Made by a program: the position numbers and the translations under genes
Assembly: GCA_014859785.1 (NCBI GenBank)
Contig: JACUTP010000107.1
Span: 1-6,373, forward strand
From: Candidatus Methanoperedentaceae archaeon
Lineage (GTDB): Archaea > Halobacteriota > Methanosarcinia > Methanosarcinales > Methanoperedenaceae
Reading direction: 5' to 3'
Length of the DNA stretch: 6,373 bases
Notes under the pieces: generated by a model
What the model saw: only the letters and a program-made list of their open reading frames with translations
What the model was told of the DNA's origin: nothing
Databases searched by the model: none
In this document: one piece after another, positions 1-4,337 of the stretch
Numbering within the stretch: the stretch's first letter is position 1
Layout of the letters: every line of letters begins with the position of its first letter

Positions 1-38
1 CACAAAAGTTAAAACCCACAAGTACCTTCTTTAACCAC

Positions 39-752
39 ATGGCAAAAAAGAAACGACAGAAAGTATCCGGGAAAAAGCCAAGCACTAACTTGATTTATGC
101 AGTACTTGCACTAATTGTCATAGCAGCTATCATATTCGCCTTATCATCCGGGAACAATGAATCCCTGGAACAGGATGAACACGTACCAGCAGACGGTATT
201 TTTGTTAAACTCAATAAACCGGGTACATATGAGCCAGGGAAGGTTAAAATAACAGAGTTCCTGAAATTTAATTGCGGTCATTGTAATACCATAAACCAGT
301 TAATGCCTGCCCTTGAGAAGAAATACGGCGATAAAGTCGAGATAACATATATCCCTATGATCTGGAGGATGCCAGCAGATATACCTTTTAAGAAAAGTAT
401 AGAGGCATACATCCTTGCCGAGGAAAGAGGCAAAGGCGGGGAGATGAAAGACGCCCTGTTCAAAGCCGTCCTGGTTGAAGGAAAAGATGTTTCAAGTTTA
501 ACTGTCCTTGAGGATATTGGGAGAAGCGTGGGGCTGGACGACGATTTTGTCACTGCATTGAAGAACGGGGATGCCACCGACAGGGCAGAAGCCAATATCA
601 ACCTTGCTGAGAGATACCAGGTAAGTTATACGCCTACTTTTATAATTAACGGGAACCTGATGGTGGACTTTTCGCCCGGTATGGGCATTTCGAATGCTGA
701 CCAGATGATAACTAACCTTGATACCATCATAAACTCACTCCTGTCGGTTTAA
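39..752 (+). CDS. Membrane-anchored DsbA-family thiol-disulfide oxidoreductase (thioredoxin fold)
   Basis: This 237-residue protein probably makes or exchanges disulfide bonds outside the cytoplasmic membrane. A lysine-rich start (residues 2-13) is followed by one hydrophobic segment (about 18-36) without a lipobox cysteine, so it looks like an uncleaved anchor with the catalytic domain outside. The thioredoxin-like fold starts near residue 68. The active site is C79-G-H-C82, preceded by FLKFN, and the cis-proline loop is Y197-T-P-T. About 115 residues between them match the helical insertion of DsbA/Thioredoxin_4 proteins. CGHC is the motif of protein disulfide isomerase and is expected to be fairly oxidising. 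The ATG at 39 is the only upstream start codon in frame and has no Shine-Dalgarno site; any promoter lies mostly outside the window. No redox partner such as DsbB or VKOR is visible. The family call is firm, but the direction of the reaction (oxidase, isomerase or reductase) is not settled by sequence. Confidence 0.85.
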   Translation: MAKKKRQKVSGKKPSTNLIYAVLALIVIAAIIFALSSGNNESLEQDEHVPADGIFVKLNKPGTYEPGKVKITEFLKFNCGHCNTINQLMPALEKKYGDKVEITYIPMIWRMPADIPFKKSIEAYILAEERGKGGEMKDALFKAVLVEGKDVSSLTVLEDIGRSVGLDDDFVTALKNGDATDRAEANINLAERYQVSYTPTFIINGNLMVDFSPGMGISNADQMITNLDTIINSLLSV

Positions 753-753
753 A

Positions 754-777
754 TATGATAATAGTTATGGCATCATA
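754..777 (+). terminator. Weak AT-rich hairpin just after the DsbA-family gene
   Basis: The arms TATGAT (754-759) and ATCATA (772-777) are perfect 6-bp complements around a 12-nt loop, starting two bases after the stop codon. There is no clean T-run right after it, only AT-rich sequence at 816-845. It may be a 3'-end structure, but an AT-only 6-bp stem is weak evidence. Confidence 0.25.
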
Positions 778-815
778 AAGATACTATGGCTGAAACCAAT
801 CCGGGCGACAGGAGA

Positions 816-824
816 CTTTATATA
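816..824 (+). promoter_or_regulatory. TATA box (box A) of the TRAM/RGG-zinc operon
   Basis: CTTTATATA at 816-824 is a near-consensus euryarchaeal box A, preceded by the purine-rich GGAGA (811-815) where a BRE would sit. The usual spacing of about 25-28 bases puts the transcription start near 846-850. This gives the TRAM gene a leader of about 90 nt. Confidence 0.65.
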
Positions 825-844
825 CCAATAATATTATTACTATC

Positions 845-855
845 CTAACAGTTAG
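845..855 (+). promoter_or_regulatory. 11-bp perfect palindrome at the predicted transcription start (candidate operator)
   Basis: CTAAC (845-849), a central A (850) and GTTAG (851-855) form a perfect dyad. The single-base centre cannot be an RNA hairpin loop, so a DNA-binding dimer is the likelier reader. It sits about 30 bp downstream of the TATA box centre, over the predicted start site, where a repressor would block polymerase. The half-sites equal those I recall for the Archaeoglobus heat-shock regulator HSR1 (CTAAC-N5-GTTAG), but the spacing differs (1 instead of 5). Operator function is inferred. Confidence 0.4.
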
Positions 856-870
856 CTTATTTGGTTACCT

Positions 871-897
871 TATAGAACCGGGAACAACCCGTCTATA
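871..897 (+). promoter_or_regulatory. Bulged hairpin in the 5' leader of the TRAM operon
   Basis: The outer arms TATAGA (871-876) and TCTATA (892-897) pair perfectly. Inside them, CGGG (879-882) pairs with CCCG (888-891) around the loop AACAA (883-887), and A877-C878 form a two-base bulge on the 5' side. The ten-pair structure lies in the predicted leader, 33 bases before the Shine-Dalgarno site, which it does not cover. A role in mRNA stability or temperature response is conceivable but not shown. Confidence 0.45.
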
Positions 898-930
898 CTG
901 GCTTCTTTTAGTTAATTGATTGAATAAATA

Positions 931-934
931 GAGG
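931..934 (+). promoter_or_regulatory. Ribosome binding site that fixes the TTG start of the TRAM gene
   Basis: GAGG at 931-934 stands six bases before the TTG at 941. The reading frame is closed by a TAG at 929-931, immediately upstream, and no ATG or GTG lies between that stop and the TRAM fold. The TTG is therefore the only sensible start. Confidence 0.75.
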
Positions 935-940
935 AATATA

Positions 941-1153
941 TTGTATACAGAAATAGATGAAAATGCTCCTGTTTCAGCAGGCGCTGTCCACGATGTCACA
1001 ATCGAGGGCATTGCAAGAGAGGGAGATGGAATCGCGCGTATCCAGGGGTTTGTGATTTTTGTGCCCGACACAAAGGTTGGAGACCAGGTCAAAATAAAGA
1101 TTGAACGAGTCATGCAAAAATTTGCATTTGCAGCCCTTGCTGAGACGAATTAA
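941..1153 (+). CDS. Small stand-alone TRAM-domain RNA-binding protein
   Basis: The 70-residue protein is essentially one TRAM domain (about residues 10-68), a five-stranded OB-like barrel that binds RNA. Diagnostic stretches are the I-x-R-E-G-D-G-I-A-R core (about 25-34), the G-F-V-I-F-V-P strand (37-43), and G-D-x-V-K-I-K-I (49-56). It ends in a strand with two phenylalanines (FAFAAL) that could stack on bases. Stand-alone TRAM proteins of methanogens act as RNA chaperones, in some species cold-induced, filling the role of bacterial CspA-type proteins. That is knowledge of the family, not something seen here. Translation starts at TTG with a GAGG site six bases upstream. The gene opens a two-gene operon whose partner begins 31 bases after the stop, with no terminator between. 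The long structured leader fits post-transcriptional control. Confidence 0.9.
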   Translation: MYTEIDENAPVSAGAVHDVTIEGIAREGDGIARIQGFVIFVPDTKVGDQVKIKIERVMQKFAFAALAETN

Positions 1154-1167
1154 TAAAAAAATAAAAT

Positions 1168-1176
1168 AAAGGAGAT
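1168..1176 (+). promoter_or_regulatory. Ribosome binding site of the RGG-zinc gene
   Basis: AAAGGAGAT at 1168-1176 contains GGAG and stands out in an otherwise A/T-only spacer, ending 8 bases before the ATG at 1185. It is the clearest Shine-Dalgarno site in the window, suggesting strong initiation of this second operon gene. Confidence 0.7.
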
Positions 1177-1184
1177 AAAAATAT

Positions 1185-1397
1185 ATGAGAGATGACAGAA
1201 GAGGCGGCAGCAGCGGCGGTTTCCGTGGCGGAAGAGGCGGCGGCGGAGGCGGTTTCAGACCAAGCGGTCCGAGAGATATGCATAAAGCAACCTGCGCAGA
1301 CTGCGGCGAAGAGACAGAGGTACCTTTCGTTCCTTCCGGTGACAGACCTGTATACTGCAGGGAATGCTACCAGAAACATAAACCAAAAAGATATTAA
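1185..1397 (+). CDS. Small RGG-box protein with a CxxC-x17-CxxC zinc-binding domain
   Basis: This 70-residue protein has two parts. Residues 1-30 are a disordered arginine/glycine tract with FRGGRGG repeats and a run of six glycines (18-23), like the RGG boxes that bind RNA in eukaryotic and bacterial proteins. Residues 34-70 carry C37-A-D-C40 and C58-R-E-C61 separated by exactly 17 residues, with a basic tail (KHKPKRY). That spacing matches the CxxC-x17-CxxC family, named after Methanosarcina barkeri as I recall, presumed to bind one zinc through four cysteines. The molecular function is unknown. RNA binding is inferred from the RGG tract and from cotranscription with the TRAM protein 31 bases upstream. 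A strong hairpin/T-run follows 32 bases after the stop, closing the operon. GC content is locally very high in the RGG tract compared with the AT-rich flanks, which the Gly/Arg composition explains. Confidence 0.85.
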   Translation: MRDDRRGGSSGGFRGGRGGGGGGFRPSGPRDMHKATCADCGEETEVPFVPSGDRPVYCRECYQKHKPKRY

Positions 1398-1429
1398 AAT
1401 AATAAAGTACTTAACTTATATTATTAAAA

Positions 1430-1471
1430 AGGGCAGATATATTTAACATATATGCCCTGTTACCTTTTTTT
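1430..1471 (+). terminator. Hairpin plus T7 terminator of the TRAM/RGG-zinc operon
   Basis: AGGGCA (1430-1435) pairs with TGCCCT (1453-1458), and TATAT (1438-1442) with ATATA (1448-1452), around the loop TTAAC. A two-base bulge GA (1436-1437) sits on the 5' side. A run of seven T follows at 1465-1471. Eleven base pairs plus a T-run is the best terminator candidate in the window; in archaea the T-run itself is the main signal. Confidence 0.75.
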
Positions 1472-1490
1472 ATAATTATCGTTAAAGCAA

Positions 1491-1535
1491 TAATCCGTCT
1501 CTTGAATTTAACAAATAGTTCAGGCAGACAGGTTA
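1491..1535. other. Unexplained long imperfect stem-loop between the two operons
   Basis: Two arms pair over 15 positions: 1491-1493 with 1533-1535, 1495-1496 with 1531-1532, 1497-1500 with 1526-1529, and 1501-1506 with 1519-1524. The bulges are single bases at 1494, 1530 and 1525. One pair (1502/1523) is G-U, and the loop is 12 nt (1507-1518). A T-rich stretch follows (1545-1553). TTTATAATTA at 1468-1477 could serve as a box A, placing a start near 1495-1500 at the base of the stem. A short structured RNA of about 60 nt, a second terminator, or a protein-binding dyad are all possible. Confidence 0.35.
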
Positions 1536-1583
1536 AATTACTCATTTTTGTTTCTGACTTAAAGCCATTTTGATATATTGGTG

Positions 1584-1593
1584 ATATTTAAAT
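1584..1593 (+). promoter_or_regulatory. Candidate distal TATA box of the CDC48 operon
   Basis: ATATTTAAAT at 1584-1593 resembles a box A and would start transcription near 1613-1616, giving a leader of about 48 nt and placing the start inside the palindrome at 1604-1617. It competes with the proximal element at 1629-1638; sequence alone cannot choose. Confidence 0.35.
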
Positions 1594-1603
1594 CGCGTAT
1601 TCA

Positions 1604-1617
1604 GTGTAATATAACAC
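1604..1617 (+). promoter_or_regulatory. 14-bp near-perfect palindrome upstream of CDC48 (candidate operator)
   Basis: GTGTAAT (1604-1610) and ATAACAC (1611-1617) are mirror complements at six of seven positions; only the A1608/A1613 pair mismatches. It lies 12 bases before the proximal TATA box and over the start site predicted from the distal one. Both are plausible places for a transcription factor controlling a CDC48/sHsp stress operon. It is unlike the CTAAC/GTTAG dyad of the TRAM operon. The function is inferred. Confidence 0.35.
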
Positions 1618-1628
1618 CGCAAGGAACA

Positions 1629-1638
1629 TTATATTATA
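1629..1638 (+). promoter_or_regulatory. Candidate proximal TATA box of the CDC48 operon (leaderless mRNA)
   Basis: TTATATTATA at 1629-1638, preceded by the purine-rich AAGGAA (1621-1626), would start transcription near 1659-1661. That is only a few bases before the ATG at 1663, giving an essentially leaderless mRNA. This agrees with the lack of a Shine-Dalgarno site before CDC48. Confidence 0.45.
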
Positions 1639-1662
1639 GTACCATAAATTAATAATCCTGAC

Positions 1663-3882
1663 ATGAAAGAAAAAACAACAATGAGGGTTGCAGAAGCCCA
1701 GCACAGGGATGCAGGCAGGGGTATCGCAAGGATAAGCCGTGACTTTATGGAAAAGCACGGTATATCAAGCGGAGATGTCATCCTGATAACGGGCAAGGGC
1801 ATGACATGTGCTGTTGCAGGTCCAGGTTATCCTGAGGATGAGGGCCAGAACCTGATAAGGATAGATGGCAATGTAAGGACAAATGCCCGCATTGGTATTG
1901 ATGACGAGGTTTACATACAGAAAGTCAAGGCGCCCGAAGCTGTCCGAATCATTCTTGCACCAACCCAGAAAATACGGCTTGTGGGAGGTCCGCAGTATAT
2001 CAAGCGTTTAATTGAGGGAAGACCCGTCATAAAAGGACAGAATCTCAGGGTTGAGACAGTAAGCAACCCGTTATCATTTGTTGTTGTGTCAACGCAACCT
2101 TCCGGCCCTGTTTTAGCAGCAGGGAAAAGTGAAATTATTGTTAAGGAACAGATTCTGGATGAATCCGAGGTTGCACGGACGTACCTGAACTATGAGGATA
2201 TCGGCGGGCTGAGGCGTGAAATTGGACTCATCAGGGAGATGATTGAACTCCCGCTTCGCCATCCAGAGCTTTTCGAGAAACTTGGTATCGACCCTCCGAA
2301 AGGTGTGCTCCTCCACGGTCCGCCCGGTACCGGCAAGACCATGATAGCAAAAGCCGTGGCAAACGAGACTGATGCGAATTTTGTTTCGATTAGCGGTCCT
2401 GAAATCATGAGCAAATACTATGGGGAAAGTGAAAAACATATACGTGAAATCTTTGAGGAAGCTGAGAAAACATCCCCCACTATTATTTTCATTGATGAAA
2501 TAGACAGCATTGCCCCGAAGCGTGAAGAGGTAACAGGCGAGGTCGAGCGCCGTGTAGTTGCACAGTTGCTCTCCCTGATGGACGGGCTGAAAGCGCGGGG
2601 ACAGGTAATAGTAATTGCCGCGACCAACCGTCCCGATGCAATAGACCTGGCGTTAAGAAGGGGGGGAAGGTTTGACCGTGAGATAGAAATCGGAATCCCG
2701 GACAGGATAGGGCGGCTTGAGGTTCTCCAGATCCATACACGCGGCATGCCGCTTTCAGAGAATATGTCAGAGGAAAAGGGCATGCGTGAGCTTGCAGATA
2801 TGACTCACGGGTTCGTGGGTGCCGACATCTCCATTCTCTGCAAGGAAGCCGCAATGCATGCAATTCGCCTGGTAATACCGAAAATAAAAATCGAGGAGAA
2901 AATACCGCCAGAGATTATGGAGAAACTTGAGGTTACAAAGGATGATTTTTATGGGGCGTTCAGCAGTATCGAGCCTTCTGCAATGAGGGAGGTTTATGTT
3001 GAGGTACCCAGGGTGAACTGGTCTGACATAGGCGGGCTGGAAACAGTCAAACAGGAACTCATAGAGGCAGTGGAATGGCCCATCAAGTATCCGGAAGCTT
3101 TCGAGGCTATAAACACATCCCCTCCGAAAGGGGTTTTGCTTTTCGGGTCGCCAGGGACAGGCAAAACACTGCTTGCAAAAGCCATAGCCACGGAAAGCCA
3201 GGCAAATTTCATAAGTATTAAGGGTCCGGAACTGTTGAGCAAATACGTTGGTGAATCTGAACGCGCTATCAGGGAGACGTTCAGGAAAGCCAGGCAGGCG
3301 GCACCGTCTATCATTTTCTTTGACGAGCTGGATTCCATAGTACCGGTGCGGGGTATTGCATTTGATACCGGTGTTACGGAGCGTGTCGTAAGCCAGATAC
3401 TTACCGAACTTGACGGGCTTGAGGAACTCAAGAATATTGTGATTGTTGCGGCAACGAACCGTCCTGACATGATTGACCCGGCATTGCTGCGACCCGGGCG
3501 GTTTGACAGGCTTATTTACATAGGAGTTCCGGACCATAAGGAAAGAGTGGCAATATTTAATATACATCTTAAGGGCAAACCAATCTCACCTGAAGTAGAT
3601 GTGGAAGGTCTTGCAAAAAAGGCACGGGGTTATGTCGGTGCTGATATTGATGCCATATGCCGAGAGGCTGCAATACTTGCACTCAGGGATTATATCTTGC
3701 CAGGTATGGACAGGGAGGATGTGAAAAAAATTGCTTCTGGAATTGTTATTAAAACCAGGCATTTTGAGGAAGCATTTAATATTGTAAGACCCACATCATG
3801 GGATCTGGCAGAATTTGAAGCAATGAAGGAATTCTCAAAAGCTTTCAATAGGAAGAAGGACATAAAGGAAACCTGGAAATGA
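1663..3882 (+). CDS. cdc48: CDC48/VAT-type two-domain AAA+ ATPase (p97 homologue)
   Basis: This 739-residue cytosolic unfoldase is the archaeal counterpart of eukaryotic p97; it forms hexamers and feeds substrates to the proteasome or remodels complexes. The substrate-binding N domain spans about 1-175 in two subdomains. D1 has Walker A G219-PPGTGK-T226, pore loop K251-Y-Y-G254, Walker B ending D278-E279, sensor N322, and arginine fingers R336 and R339. D2 has Walker A G495-SPGTGK-T502, pore loop K527-Y-V-G530, Walker B ending D554-E555, sensor N599, and fingers R613 and R616. Every catalytic residue is present in both rings, so both should hydrolyse ATP. Oddities are LALRRGG (329-335) where many archaeal homologues read PALRRPG, over a run of seven G, and serine for proline in the D2 P-loop. 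The start at 1663 precedes the family opening RVAEA and lacks a Shine-Dalgarno site. The stop overlaps the Hsp20 start (ATGA), so the two are coupled. Confidence 0.97.
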   Translation: MKEKTTMRVAEAQHRDAGRGIARISRDFMEKHGISSGDVILITGKGMTCAVAGPGYPEDEGQNLIRIDGNVRTNARIGIDDEVYIQKVKAPEAVRIILAPTQKIRLVGGPQYIKRLIEGRPVIKGQNLRVETVSNPLSFVVVSTQPSGPVLAAGKSEIIVKEQILDESEVARTYLNYEDIGGLRREIGLIREMIELPLRHPELFEKLGIDPPKGVLLHGPPGTGKTMIAKAVANETDANFVSISGPEIMSKYYGESEKHIREIFEEAEKTSPTIIFIDEIDSIAPKREEVTGEVERRVVAQLLSLMDGLKARGQVIVIAATNRPDAIDLALRRGGRFDREIEIGIPDRIGRLEVLQIHTRGMPLSENMSEEKGMRELADMTHGFVGADISILCKEAAMHAIRLVIPKIKIEEKIPPEIMEKLEVTKDDFYGAFSSIEPSAMREVYVEVPRVNWSDIGGLETVKQELIEAVEWPIKYPEAFEAINTSPPKGVLLFGSPGTGKTLLAKAIATESQANFISIKGPELLSKYVGESERAIRETFRKARQAAPSIIFFDELDSIVPVRGIAFDTGVTERVVSQILTELDGLEELKNIVIVAATNRPDMIDPALLRPGRFDRLIYIGVPDHKERVAIFNIHLKGKPISPEVDVEGLAKKARGYVGADIDAICREAAILALRDYILPGMDREDVKKIASGIVIKTRHFEEAFNIVRPTSWDLAEFEAMKEFSKAFNRKKDIKETWK

Positions 3883-4313
3883 AAAAAATAAAAGATTTTA
3901 ATGATATATTAAGGCAGCTGGAAGAGGTATTAGAGGAAATGGCGGGTGATATCGGGATTCCGAAAGATCGCCCTGTATCTATTGACGTTTCAATAAATAT
4001 GTGTCCTTACATGGATTTTGAAGGAATCGTGGAGGTTCCGCGGCATGAGGAAAAAATACCGGTGGATATTCTTGAAACCGGGGATTCACTTCATGTTGTG
4101 GCAGGAATCCCGGGAATGGGAATAGAGGATATTGAACTTGACTGCACAGGGTGGGCTCTTGGAATAACAGCCTTAAATCCCGCGAAAACAGTACGTGAGA
4201 TTGTGGAACTTCCTGTGAAGGTTAATAAGACTGGCATGAAAACAACTTACAGGAACGGGATTCTTGAAGTGGTGTGCAATAAGTCAAAAAGGCAGGGGAG
4301 ACCCGGGCGCTAA
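3879..4313 (+). CDS. Hsp20/alpha-crystallin-like protein coupled to CDC48
   Basis: The 144-residue protein carries an alpha-crystallin domain at about 58-135. It shows a P-V-D-I-L-E strand (61-66), an aggregation-guarding stretch with I77-P-G-M, V-E-L-P (109-112 region), and the closing strand motif Y124-R-N-G-I-L. The N-terminal 57 residues start with an acidic amphipathic helix (8-22) that could form a coiled coil. Small heat shock proteins hold unfolding proteins without ATP. The tail (VVCNKSKRQGRPGR) is short and basic and lacks the I-x-I/V anchor that ties classical sHsp dimers into large oligomers, so a dimer or a dedicated CDC48 partner is plausible. Its ATG overlaps the CDC48 stop (ATGA), with AAAGGA at 3864-3869 as a ribosome site inside CDC48. 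A cdc48-hsp20 order also occurs in Archaeoglobus, as I recall, which supports shared heat-stress control. Confidence 0.85.
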   Translation: MKKIKDFNDILRQLEEVLEEMAGDIGIPKDRPVSIDVSINMCPYMDFEGIVEVPRHEEKIPVDILETGDSLHVVAGIPGMGIEDIELDCTGWALGITALNPAKTVREIVELPVKVNKTGMKTTYRNGILEVVCNKSKRQGRPGR

Positions 4314-4316
4314 ACT

Positions 4317-4337
4317 GCCGGAACAGTGGTTACCGGC
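4317..4337. terminator. Hairpin shared by the convergent hsp20-like and lysS genes
   Basis: GCCGGAAC (4317-4324) pairs with GTT (4329-4331) and CCGGC (4333-4337). There is one bulged A (4332) and a four-base loop AGTG. It fills the 16-bp gap and overlaps the lysS stop codon, so it can fold on transcripts from either side. On the + strand it is followed by a pyrimidine-rich stretch (4338-4347), but no strong T-run exists on either strand. End-of-transcript function is likely, not certain. Confidence 0.55.

Noticed and set aside
786..848. A 20-codon open frame starting MAETNPGD and ending in a hydrophobic stretch
   Set aside because: It contains the TATA box and palindrome region of the TRAM operon, has no ribosome site, and looks like promoter DNA that happens to be open.
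1192..1446. Alternative 84-codon frame over the RGG gene, rich in alanine and glutamate
   Set aside because: It is a frame shift of the Gly/Arg repeat codons and runs into the terminator; the frame at 1185 has the Shine-Dalgarno site and the four-cysteine motif.
1508..1522. HSR1-like site TTAAC-AAATA-GTTCA upstream of cdc48
   Set aside because: It has the right 5-base spacing but only 7 of 10 half-site matches, and these bases are already accounted for by the stem-loop at 1491-1535. It is too weak to call.
2661..2667. Possible frameshift in CDC48 at the run of seven G
   Set aside because: The reading frame and all downstream AAA+ motifs remain intact, so no frameshift is present; only the local substitution is noted.
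2767..3567. A 266-codon open frame antisense to CDC48
   Set aside because: It is a mirror of the strongly coding CDC48 D2 region, has low-complexity and odd composition, and matches no family I recognise. The other antisense frames at 2113-2863 and 2994-3470 are rejected for the same reason.
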